Assembly: GCA_013286985.1 (NCBI GenBank)
Contig: JABDEQ010000079.1
Coordinates: forward strand, 1-7,888
DNA: 7,888 nucleotides
Source: Bacteroidota bacterium
GTDB lineage: Bacteria > Bacteroidota > Bacteroidia > Sphingobacteriales > Sphingobacteriaceae
Direction of reading: 5' to 3'
The notes under the pieces were generated by a model. It was not told the DNA's origin. It saw only the letters and a program-made list of their open reading frames with translations, and searched no databases. Both the position numbers and the translations under genes were made by a program. Below, piece after piece: positions 1-6,635 of the stretch; position 1 is the stretch's first letter; each line of letters starts with the position of its first letter.

Positions 1-12
1 TCAAAGAAAGGC

Positions 13-48
13 AAAAAAAATGCGTTCCGTATCTCACCCCGGAACGCA
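13..48 (-). terminator. Rho-independent terminator acting on the minus strand
   Basis: A perfect 9-bp inverted repeat (TGCGTTCCG at 21-29, CGGAACGCA at 40-48) encloses a 10-nt loop. Eight A residues at 13-20 flank its left side. Read on the minus strand this is a GC-containing hairpin followed at once by eight U residues, the classic intrinsic terminator layout. The plus-strand side has no T-run after the hairpin, so it should not stop plus-strand transcription efficiently. No minus-strand protein gene lies immediately to its right, so the transcript it ends is either a non-coding RNA from the 50-368 interval or the leader of a gene beyond the left edge. Confidence 0.8.
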
Positions 49-249
49 CACAACATCGTTCAAATAATGTTGATCAACTAAATCTCAGACTACATGTTTA
101 AATGTTTATCCAAGGTCTTCATTTATCGGTAACCTTTCGGTTAATAAATTACAGTTTAAGGGCACGATAACGTTACAAAAGCTATATTCCGTTTTGCGCA
201 ATTTGCGCTATATTAGTCGCAAACAATGCGTTAAAACAGTGTGTAACGT
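13..249 (-). ncRNA. Candidate structured minus-strand RNA (sRNA or leader/attenuator)
   Basis: This gene-free interval is rich in potential RNA structure. ACGTTACA (170-177) pairs with TGTAACGT (242-249). Nested inside are GTTTT (191-195) with AAAAC (233-237), CGCA (197-200) with TGCG (227-230), and TTTGCG (202-207) with CGCAAA (218-223), giving 23 pairs in an 80-nt arm. TAACC (130-134) and GGTTA (139-143) form a short hairpin whose loop is TTTC on plus but GAAA, a GNRA tetraloop, on minus. The terminator at 13-48 also acts on minus. Together these favour a minus-strand transcript of roughly 240-270 nt. I did not recognise tmRNA, RNase P RNA, SRP RNA or a named riboswitch in it. No convincing Bacteroidota promoter was found for it, so its 5' end is unknown. 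The hairpin 170-249 could equally work as DNA. The rest of 1-368 shows no coding signal. Confidence 0.35.
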
Positions 250-250
250 A

Positions 251-281
251 TATAGCATAGTGCCAGGTTAATTATGCTATA
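251..281. promoter_or_regulatory. Perfect 9-bp inverted repeat upstream of the acylase gene
   Basis: TATAGCATA (251-259) and TATGCTATA (273-281) are exact reverse complements separated by 13 nt. The repeat lies about 90 nt upstream of the acylase start codon. Just to its right, 292-299 reads TAAATTTA, one base off the Bacteroidota -7 box TAnnTTTG, so the right arm would fall in the spacer of a plus-strand promoter if that box is used. Neither side has a T-run, which argues against a terminator. A dimeric regulator's operator is the simplest reading, but this is inference from symmetry and position alone. Confidence 0.35.
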
Positions 282-368
282 ATAAAAAATGTAAATTTAA
301 CATTTATTAAAAGAAACTCATAAAAATTAAGCCTTTATTCTAAATCACACAGTAAAACTGTTGTTACT

Positions 369-2543
369 ATGACAAATAGATTATTTTTTGTTCTTATTTT
401 ATTTCCATTGACTTCGTTTTCACAAAAATTTACGGCAGGTGAGATCACGAAGTTTGAACAGGAAGCCAAAGCAACAACTATTATACGCGATAACTGGGGA
501 GTGCCCCATATTTATGGGAAAACCGATGCCGATGTTGTTTTTGGGTTGATGTATACCCAATGCGAAGACAACTTTAAAGGGATTGAACAAAATTACTTAT
601 ACCAGTTAGGCCGGCAAACAGAAGCTGCCGGTGAAAAGCCTCTTTATACCGATGTTCAGTTACAACTAATAGCCGATACTGCCGATGCCATTAAGGATTA
701 TAAAGCCAGCCCCCTATGGTTTAAAAAGCTAATGGATGCCTTTGCCGATGGCATGAATTACTACCTGTATAAACATCCGGAGGTTAAGCCGATTGTTTTT
801 AAACGCTTTGAACCCTGGTTTGCGTTGATGTTTACCGATGGTAGTGTTTCAGCTACGGTTACCGGCGGCATCAATTTAAACGAAACCAGCAGCTTTTACG
901 GCGGCAATAGCCAAAGCCTGGGCGCTGTTTACAAACCGGATATTGATGAAAAAGAAATTGGTTCAAACGGATTTGCCATTGCTCCATCGCGCTCAAAAAC
1001 CGGCCATGCTATGTTGTACATTAACCCTCACGTGCCCTTTTATTTCAGAAGCGAGGTTCAGCTGGTAAGCGGCGAAGGGCTGGATGTTTATGGTGCGGTT
1101 ACATGGGGTCAGTTTTTTGTTTACCAGGGCTTTAACCAACACTGCGGTTGGATGCATACCAGCAGTAACGCCGATGTGGGTGATTTGTATGCCGAAAAAA
1201 TGACCCAAAAAGACGGCCAATGGTATTATGAATATAATGGGCAGCTTAAACCCGTAACCAGCCGCAAACTGGTTTTTAAAGTAAAAAAAGGTGATGTGGT
1301 TGAGCAAAAGGAAATAACAGGTTATTATACGCATCATGGCCCTGTTTTAGGTAGCCGCGATGGAAAATGGCTGTCGCTTAAAGCCAATAACCGTTCATAT
1401 AATGCCTTGCTGGAATCGTGGTTGATAACCAAAGCCAATACGTTTGACGAGTATAAAAAAGCAATGAGCCTGCTTTCAAATGCTACCAATAATACCGTTT
1501 ATGCTGATGACAAAGGCAACATAGCATTCTGGTACGGCAATTTTATGCCCAAACGAGATCCGAAACTTGATTGGACGCTTCCTGTTGATGGCACTACCCC
1601 CGCTACCGAATGGCAGGGCCTGCATCAGCTTGACGAGCTTGTACATGTATACAACCCACAAACCGGATGGATAGAAAATTGTAACTCAACGCCGTTTACC
1701 TCATCGGGCGCAAGTAGTCCTGATAAAACAAAGTATCCGGCTTATATGGCGCCTGATGGGCAGAACTTCAGGGCGGTAAATGCTATAAAATTATTGGATA
1801 ATGACCAGAAACTAACGCTTGATGAGCTTATTGATAAAGGATACGACCATTACTTAACAGCTTTTGATATATTATTACCTCCCCTGTTTAATGCTTACAA
1901 CACTGCCGATGATTCTCTTAAACAAAAAATAGCATTGCCCATACAGCTATTGCAGCAATGGGACCGGCGCACGGCAGCGAACTCGGCCGCAACCACTCTT
2001 GCTATTGAATGGGGAACATTGATGCTGCGTGAGTTACCGCCGGCCAAAACAGCTGAAGCAGGTACCTACCAAACAGCAAGGGTAAGTGAAATGCTTAAAA
2101 ATATGAGCGCACAACAAATGCTGGTGCTATTCAACAAAGCATTAAATAATTTGCAGCAACTTTATGGCACATGGGATGTGAACTGGGGTGATATTAACCG
2201 ATACCAGCGCCCTGCCGATGGCGTAACCTTTAATGATAGCCTGCCGAGCCTACCCGTTGGATCAACATCATCAGCCTTTGGGCAGTTGCCATCATTTGTG
2301 AGCCGTACCATGAATACCAAAAAACGCTACGGTTACTCGGGCAATAGCTTTATAGCAGCTGTGGAATTTGGTTCCCGTATCAAAGCCAAAACAGTTATAA
2401 CTGGCGGGCAATCATTTAACCCGGCTTCAAAACACTATACCGATCAGGCTGGCATGTATATTGAAGGTAAGTTTAAAGATGTACTGTTTTATAAAGATGA
2501 TGTGTTAAAGCACGCTGAAAAAACCTATCACCCGGGTGCGTGA
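369..2543 (+). CDS. Secreted penicillin acylase / acyl-homoserine-lactone acylase family hydrolase
   Basis: This is a 724-residue member of the penicillin acylase (S45) family, Ntn-hydrolases that cleave amide bonds, often releasing acyl chains from beta-lactams, lactones or lipopeptides. Residues 1-18 form a signal peptide, with likely cleavage in SFS|Q, so the enzyme should act in the periplasm or outside. The alpha-chain region carries the family motif RDNWGVPHIYG (40-50). Gly198-Ser199-Asn200 is the expected autoprocessing site, with Ser199 as nucleophile at the start of the beta chain. Downstream family landmarks include NPH (219-221), GWMHTSSNADVGDLY (260-274), HHGP (322-325), NNTVYADDKGNIAF (374-387) and ENCNSTPF (436-443). 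The C-terminal part ends with a GGQSFNP..HYTDQ segment, also typical. Length fits the family, and no lesion is seen. The start ATG is followed directly by the signal peptide. The substrate cannot be told from sequence; acyl-homoserine lactones, beta-lactams or an endogenous lipid/peptide amide are all possible. The next gene follows after 44 nt. Confidence 0.93.
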   Translation: MTNRLFFVLILFPLTSFSQKFTAGEITKFEQEAKATTIIRDNWGVPHIYGKTDADVVFGLMYTQCEDNFKGIEQNYLYQLGRQTEAAGEKPLYTDVQLQLIADTADAIKDYKASPLWFKKLMDAFADGMNYYLYKHPEVKPIVFKRFEPWFALMFTDGSVSATVTGGINLNETSSFYGGNSQSLGAVYKPDIDEKEIGSNGFAIAPSRSKTGHAMLYINPHVPFYFRSEVQLVSGEGLDVYGAVTWGQFFVYQGFNQHCGWMHTSSNADVGDLYAEKMTQKDGQWYYEYNGQLKPVTSRKLVFKVKKGDVVEQKEITGYYTHHGPVLGSRDGKWLSLKANNRSYNALLESWLITKANTFDEYKKAMSLLSNATNNTVYADDKGNIAFWYGNFMPKRDPKLDWTLPVDGTTPATEWQGLHQLDELVHVYNPQTGWIENCNSTPFTSSGASSPDKTKYPAYMAPDGQNFRAVNAIKLLDNDQKLTLDELIDKGYDHYLTAFDILLPPLFNAYNTADDSLKQKIALPIQLLQQWDRRTAANSAATTLAIEWGTLMLRELPPAKTAEAGTYQTARVSEMLKNMSAQQMLVLFNKALNNLQQLYGTWDVNWGDINRYQRPADGVTFNDSLPSLPVGSTSSAFGQLPSFVSRTMNTKKRYGYSGNSFIAAVEFGSRIKAKTVITGGQSFNPASKHYTDQAGMYIEGKFKDVLFYKDDVLKHAEKTYHPGA

Positions 2544-2587
2544 CTAAAATATTAAAACAAGTATATTTGAACAACAAACAACCACTG

Positions 2588-3076
2588 ATGAAAAAATTGC
2601 TACTTTTTCCCGTACTATTTGTTTGCGGTGTAAACGTTTTTGGACAAAGCATAAGGTTTAATGAACTTGTAAATTTTACGGCCCTTAATAACAGGGAAGT
2701 ATTTGATAACCTGAAACAGGGCAACGCCTTCAGGCAGGATTACACAACAGAAGTTAACGGGCAAGAGATTGAGTATTTTAAAAGCATTGGCACAAAAGCC
2801 AATGTTGAAGAAATAAATGTGGGCACTTTTAGCAGGTTAAATAACGGCACCATGCTGCGCACGGTTATATATAAATCAACCAACCCGCAAAATGTTATTA
2901 ATATGATTGGGCAGATCAAAAGATTTGGCCTCGACCTTAAGTTTCGCGGAGTTGATCCTTCCAATAATATTTACTTGTATGATAGTGATTTTTACCATGT
3001 TAGCGTTTACCTGCGCCGTGATCAAACATCAGGAATGATTGAAATAAAACAGAAAGAATACCTTGGTTTGGATTAA
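2588..3076 (+). CDS. Small exported protein of unknown function
   Basis: This encodes 162 residues starting at ATG 2588. The frame stays open back to a GTG at 2540 that overlaps the acylase stop, but that start would add 16 polar residues in front of an ideal signal peptide (MKKLLLFPVLFVCGVNVFGQ), so 2588 is preferred. The mature part is about 142 residues, mixed alpha/beta in look, with no internal membrane segment. The Cys in LFVC lacks a small residue at -1, so it is not a convincing lipobox, and a soluble periplasmic or secreted protein is more likely. I do not recognise the family. The short same-strand gap suggests co-transcription with the acylase, though no functional link is shown. 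The gene ends 18 nt from the convergent stop of the DUF4440 gene, and I see no strong terminator between them. Confidence 0.8.
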   Translation: MKKLLLFPVLFVCGVNVFGQSIRFNELVNFTALNNREVFDNLKQGNAFRQDYTTEVNGQEIEYFKSIGTKANVEEINVGTFSRLNNGTMLRTVIYKSTNPQNVINMIGQIKRFGLDLKFRGVDPSNNIYLYDSDFYHVSVYLRRDQTSGMIEIKQKEYLGLD

Positions 3077-3094
3077 ACACCTTCTTCCTACCGT

Positions 3095-3565
3095 TTATCC
3101 TGAATGATCGTGCAGTATTTTCCAGCCGTTTTTACCATGCACCATTACCAATGAGTATCTGCCCGATCTATCCGGCAAATTATTGCCATACAAAGTAAAA
3201 GCACCTGTTAAAAGCGCATAATTCTCTCCTAAAAAGCGGACCTGCATATCAGAATAACGCAGGTTTTGTTTGGGCATACCGCCATTAAAATATTTATTTT
3301 GATAAAGCTCCCTTATTGATTGGATTGCTACCGGCCCTGTGGGCATCATCATAGTGGCTGAGGGGTCATACATGCTCATAAATGCATCCAGGTGCCCCTT
3401 ATTCCATTCGTTAGTTGAGCTGTTCATGGTTTGTATAATTTCTTTGGCGGCGACAGCCGTATCCGTTATCTGGGCCTGTGCTCTCGTAATAAAAAAGAAC
3501 AACGCCAGCGCGAAACATTTTACTGTGTTTTTTATTGGCAGGTTTGATATCGCATTCATTATCAT
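3095..3565 (-). CDS. Secreted DUF4440 / SnoaL-like (NTF2 fold) protein
   Basis: The 156-residue product has a signal peptide up to about residue 31 (ARAQA-type end, cleavage AQA|Q) and a single NTF2-like domain at about 37-155. Recognisable family features are an early helix with EWNKGHLDAFMSMY (53-66), DPSATMMMPTGP (67-78), the conserved stretch around RFLGENYALLTGAFTL (110-125), and the closing strands RYSLVMVHGKNGWKILHDH (136-154). SgcJ/EcaC- and DUF4440-type proteins of this kind have varied or unknown roles in a cone-shaped pocket, so no reaction is assigned. A second in-frame ATG lies at residue 3 (3557-3559), and either could start translation. It lies 46 nt downstream of the TfoX-like gene on the same strand and is probably transcribed with it. 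Confidence 0.85.
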   Translation of the reverse strand: MIMNAISNLPIKNTVKCFALALFFFITRAQAQITDTAVAAKEIIQTMNSSTNEWNKGHLDAFMSMYDPSATMMMPTGPVAIQSIRELYQNKYFNGGMPKQNLRYSDMQVRFLGENYALLTGAFTLYGNNLPDRSGRYSLVMVHGKNGWKILHDHSG

Positions 3566-3611
3566 TTTTTGTTTTTACTTTAAAATTAGGGAAACAAGTT
3601 GAGCTTGCCCA

Positions 3612-3956
3612 TTATTTATCTTTCTTCTTTGAGGCTTTGGCCTGCGGATTAAAATCCAGGCAAAGCTTTATCCATTGGTCAAAATCTTTTTGATTATAGT
3701 AAGCTTCTTCGGCAACATGTATATAATCGTTCATGGGTTTACCCCGAATAATCATCTGCCTCACGTAATTATTCTCTAAAGCCTCTTCGGTTGCTTTAGC
3801 GCCTATGCGGCACATCATTTCATCGCCGCTTACACAAACGCACATTTTACCATCAACCATAAAGCATATACCACGAAACATTTCTTTTTCTGTTACATCA
3901 GGCAAGTGAACAAGGGCTTCTCTTATTCTGTCCGCAAGTTTTATGCTGTAAGCCAT
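3612..3956 (-). CDS. TfoX/Sxy N-terminal domain protein
   Basis: The 114-residue, probably cytoplasmic protein consists almost entirely of the TfoX N-terminal domain. The hallmark EKEMFRGICFMVDGKMCVCV segment spans 23-42, RIGAKA spans 50-55, RGKPMNDYIHV spans 71-81 and QWIKLCLDFN spans 94-103. A Lys-rich tail (107-114) follows. The C-terminal TfoX domain found in gammaproteobacterial competence regulators is absent. In those bacteria TfoX/Sxy promotes CRP-dependent competence gene expression, but stand-alone N-domain proteins in Bacteroidota have no established role, so a competence function should not be assumed. Four Cys residues (31, 39, 41, 49) cluster in the central strands. The start ATG follows a short leader that carries a good -7 box. 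Confidence 0.88.
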   Translation of the reverse strand: MAYSIKLADRIREALVHLPDVTEKEMFRGICFMVDGKMCVCVSGDEMMCRIGAKATEEALENNYVRQMIIRGKPMNDYIHVAEEAYYNQKDFDQWIKLCLDFNPQAKASKKKDK

Positions 3957-3986
3957 ACTATTTATCGTTGGGTCAATTTGTTATTT

Positions 3987-3994
3987 CAAATTTA
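3987..3994 (-). promoter_or_regulatory. Candidate Bacteroidota -7 box for the TfoX-like gene
   Basis: Read on the minus strand this is TAAATTTG, a full match to the Bacteroidota primary-sigma -7 consensus TAnnTTTG. It lies about 30 nt upstream of the TfoX-like start codon. No TTG stands at the best spacing for a -33 element, so the call rests on the -7 box and its position. Weak inverted repeats overlap it (AATTTG 3975-3980 with CAAATT 3987-3992; GTTAT 3980-3984 with ATAAC 3997-4001). The rest of the 76-nt gap (3957-4032) shows no terminator for the large gene that ends at 4033. Confidence 0.4.
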
Positions 3995-4032
3995 TGATAA
4001 CCATTTGATGGGAACTAGCAACTGATCGCTTA

Positions 4033-6450
4033 TTATCTGATAATTTCCAAATATCCCGACAAAACTGGCACGCCTGCTTTTAGATTGATAATATAATAAT
4101 AAGTACCTGTTGGGAGTGCCGCACCACCGTATGTTCCATTCCACGGCGTTCCGTAGCCAACAGATGAGAAAACCACACTGCCATATCTGTTAAACACCTG
4201 CACGGTACAACGCGGATAGGATACAATTTTTTGAATATTCCATGTGTCATTTACCCCATCGCCATTCGGTGTAAATGCATTCGGAATAATGATATCGGGA
4301 GTAATAGTTAATACTCCGGGTACATAAATAATATTATAATTGGGCGAATATCCGTCGCTTGGTGTAATTGCATATTGCCCCACAGGCGAACTTGTTACTG
4401 CTGTAGTATTAGCAACAGGTATGTAAATAAGCTGGGCAGTACCATCATTATTTACAAAGCCCATATAGGTTATGGTTAGCGGCGGATTAACCGCTCCGTA
4501 TGCTTTTGTTTTGTTATCGGCAGTTACGGTTAAAGTTGTTGGCGTTACCGTGCTTTTTGGCATAGGCAGGTCTATATTTGCTGCGCCGTTACTACTCAAC
4601 ACTACGGTACCCGAATAAGCGCCAACCACCGTAGCTGCAGCAATCCTGATATAAACCGTAGTAGTATTTATGGTCCCTAAATTACCAAAAGTGACGGTGT
4701 TGCTAAAGGTGGTATTATCCAAACTTACTTCAAAACCTTTCGGTGGGGTTATGGTAATGCCATCGCGCATATTTACACCTGATATTGTAAAGCTCTCGCT
4801 GGCCGAAGGTGTGCCATAAACCGTTGTAAGGGCCGATAAATCACCAGTTTCAATCATATCAGGTAATTGGCCGCCGGGGTTAACAGTTATGGTAAAAGTT
4901 ATCGGGTTTCCAATGCAGCCACCAGGTTTAACGCAATTTGCATCAATAACAGCGCCCGCACCTGCCGGTGTAGTGGCAATTACCTTATTGGTAGCTGTGT
5001 TTACTACCGCTACAGAATCGCCGAAGGTGACGTACAGTCTGCTGCCATCAGGACTCATACACAAACCGCTTGCCCCACCAGCACCCAAAATATATCCGGC
5101 AAAAGTATTTTTAGCAGTATTATAAATTCGTACCAGGCCGCCCGTCATAGCGTATAATAGGCTGCCATCGGGTGTTATTGCAAATGCCCCTACAGAAGCC
5201 CCCGTTTTAATACTCGCCGAAACTGATTGTGATGCCGTATTAACAACAGAGATAGTATCATTACCACCTATATAGAGATGTGTAGTATCAGGGCTTAACA
5301 ATAAACTCCCTGCGCCCGCTGTTATTGGTATCTGTCTAACTAAAGTATTGCTAACAGCATTAACTATGCCGACAGCTTGCAAATGTTGGCTTTCATTACC
5401 TGTTGTATAAATATAATTTCCGGCAGGACTTATAGCCATAGCGGATGGATAAGCCACCCCAGCGGTTTTAAAACCTAAAAAGGCGCCTGTTTGTGCATTA
5501 ATAACTGAAATATTACCGGATAAAGAGTCTAAAACATACAGCAGGGTACCGTTGCTATTTAAGGCTATTGATACGGGCGATAATCCCCATTCGGGCAAAG
5601 AAAAAATATTTTCAATTTTATTGGTTGCGGTATTGATAACAGCAATGTCATTATTAGTATAGTACCTGTTGTCGATATTGAGAACGTAGAGTTTGGTATA
5701 ATCGGGGCTTAAGGTTTCAGATACCGGTCCATTACCGCCAGAAGAAATAGTTGTGTCGAGTGTATTGGTAAAAGTATTGATTACAGAAATGGTTTGAGGT
5801 CCGTTATTCATCACATACGCCATCCCTGCCGAAACAGGTAAAACGGTTACAGTTGCAGTTACCGGCGCATTACCGTTAATTAACGCTCTAAAGGCAGGGA
5901 CCGAATCAATTCCATTCGCCGGCGTACCGATATCAGGCCGGTTGTTAGTCCAGGTGTATGTATTTCCGGTACCGCTGAAAACCAAATCAGGAATTGATGT
6001 ACCATTTAAAACAGTAATATTTGATACAGGGTTCGCCACCGGTAGCGGACTAACAAAGCCATTTACCGAAACAACCTTCCTGAAGGTGCCATCTGCGCTG
6101 GCAACTGTTACCGTTCCGCTCACATTGCCAACAGGTGCCGTTGGGCCAAGGCGAACAAATATGATATCGCTTACCAATCCCTTTGTGTGCTGTATAGTTA
6201 TGCTTTGTGCGAAACCGCCAGAACTTGATGTAGACACTAAAAAACCGGCAGAAGCTATTATGGTGAAATTGCTTGTAAAATCAACTCCCGAAAATGTAAA
6301 ATATTGATATTGATTGTTGGTTGATTCTGTACCGTAACAAGCTGTAATACTACCATTCATCCCGCCAACATTAACAATCTGACAATTGCCTCTGTGAGCG
6401 AAAAAGAATAGTAAAATTATTACGCCTACACAACGGAAAATTCTTCGCAC
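4033..6450 (-). CDS. Large secreted multidomain protein: YVTN beta-propeller, MBG-type domain, type IX sorting domain
   Basis: This 805-residue protein has these parts in order. A signal peptide spans 1-23. An Ig-like repeat domain (about 26-133) contains YGT..., a GF.VS strand and VGN.SGTV. The first part of a PKD-like domain lies at about 138-207 (TYTWTNN, APVTATVTV). A beta-propeller (209-503) has seven repeats beginning near AYV, LYV, LYV, IYT, LYI, LYA and LYV, each with a [I/V]xN[T/A] strand and most with SPD/TPD. The end of the PKD-like domain is at 509-525. A second copy of the Ig-like domain spans 530-636, an MBG-type domain 637-717 (LTVTADNKTKAYG), and a C-terminal sorting domain 719-805 begins IIPNAFTPNGDGVND. 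That last domain is the gliding-motility-associated (type B) signal for type IX secretion, so the product should be at the cell surface or released. The start is GTG at 6448-6450. An in-frame stop lies just upstream and no ATG precedes the signal peptide. The role is unknown; adhesion or ligand binding is plausible by architecture. Confidence 0.92.
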   Translation of the reverse strand: MRRIFRCVGVIILLFFFAHRGNCQIVNVGGMNGSITACYGTESTNNQYQYFTFSGVDFTSNFTIIASAGFLVSTSSSGGFAQSITIQHTKGLVSDIIFVRLGPTAPVGNVSGTVTVASADGTFRKVVSVNGFVSPLPVANPVSNITVLNGTSIPDLVFSGTGNTYTWTNNRPDIGTPANGIDSVPAFRALINGNAPVTATVTVLPVSAGMAYVMNNGPQTISVINTFTNTLDTTISSGGNGPVSETLSPDYTKLYVLNIDNRYYTNNDIAVINTATNKIENIFSLPEWGLSPVSIALNSNGTLLYVLDSLSGNISVINAQTGAFLGFKTAGVAYPSAMAISPAGNYIYTTGNESQHLQAVGIVNAVSNTLVRQIPITAGAGSLLLSPDTTHLYIGGNDTISVVNTASQSVSASIKTGASVGAFAITPDGSLLYAMTGGLVRIYNTAKNTFAGYILGAGGASGLCMSPDGSRLYVTFGDSVAVVNTATNKVIATTPAGAGAVIDANCVKPGGCIGNPITFTITVNPGGQLPDMIETGDLSALTTVYGTPSASESFTISGVNMRDGITITPPKGFEVSLDNTTFSNTVTFGNLGTINTTTVYIRIAAATVVGAYSGTVVLSSNGAANIDLPMPKSTVTPTTLTVTADNKTKAYGAVNPPLTITYMGFVNNDGTAQLIYIPVANTTAVTSSPVGQYAITPSDGYSPNYNIIYVPGVLTITPDIIIPNAFTPNGDGVNDTWNIQKIVSYPRCTVQVFNRYGSVVFSSVGYGTPWNGTYGGAALPTGTYYYIINLKAGVPVLSGYLEIIR

Positions 6451-6577
6451 GCTTTTAACCAGTTAAAGTTTAAAGAAAATTAAATATGGCAAACCATGTT
6501 TAACTTCTAAAAATAATCAATTATCTGCAATGGCGTTCACCAGAGGCCTTTTTTATTAATGAATTTTATTTAAAATG

Positions 6578-6606
6578 TTTTCAATTCTCAATCGTCTGTA
6601 TCTTTA
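6578..6606 (+). promoter_or_regulatory. Possible promoter for the sigma-factor operon
   Basis: TATCTTTA at 6599-6606 matches the Bacteroidota -7 box TAnnTTTG except for its last base. A TTT-rich stretch at 6578-6581 lies about 18 nt upstream, where a weak -33 element would be expected. Transcription would begin near 6613, leaving a leader of about 20 nt before ATG 6636. The divergent gap 6451-6635 must also hold the promoter for the large secreted protein on the minus strand, but I found no clear box there. The call is weak because the genome is AT-rich. Confidence 0.3.
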
Positions 6607-6635
6607 TAAACAATAATACATTGATAACAGCCGTA

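Noticed and set aside
90..122. A 10-codon minus-strand frame starting at 120-122 with an AAAGG upstream, as a leader peptide
   Set aside because: It is very short, has no run of regulatory codons, and its putative ribosome site lies inside a hairpin. Chance is a sufficient explanation.
993..1337. Open frame on the minus strand inside the acylase gene
   Set aside because: It lies wholly antisense to a strongly supported gene and its translation matches no family I recognise.
2540..2587. GTG start overlapping the acylase stop for the small exported protein
   Set aside because: It would place 16 polar residues before a standard signal peptide. ATG 2588 gives a normal N-terminus.
2618..2620. 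Lipobox cysteine in the small exported protein
   Set aside because: The residue before Cys is Val rather than Gly, Ala or Ser, and a normal signal-peptidase I site lies just downstream.
3589..3610. GGG-CAAG...CTTG-CCC hairpin between the TfoX-like and DUF4440 genes as a terminator
   Set aside because: The stem is short and bulged and has no proper U-run after it. Read-through into the next gene is more likely.
4867..5157. Overlapping plus-strand open frames opposite the large secreted protein, also at 5942-6307
   Set aside because: They are antisense to regular propeller and Ig-like repeats. The repeated, low-stop composition explains the open frames.
6532..6554. GGC...GGCC followed by six T residues as a plus-strand terminator
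   Set aside because: Only three base pairs form, and no plus-strand gene ends nearby.
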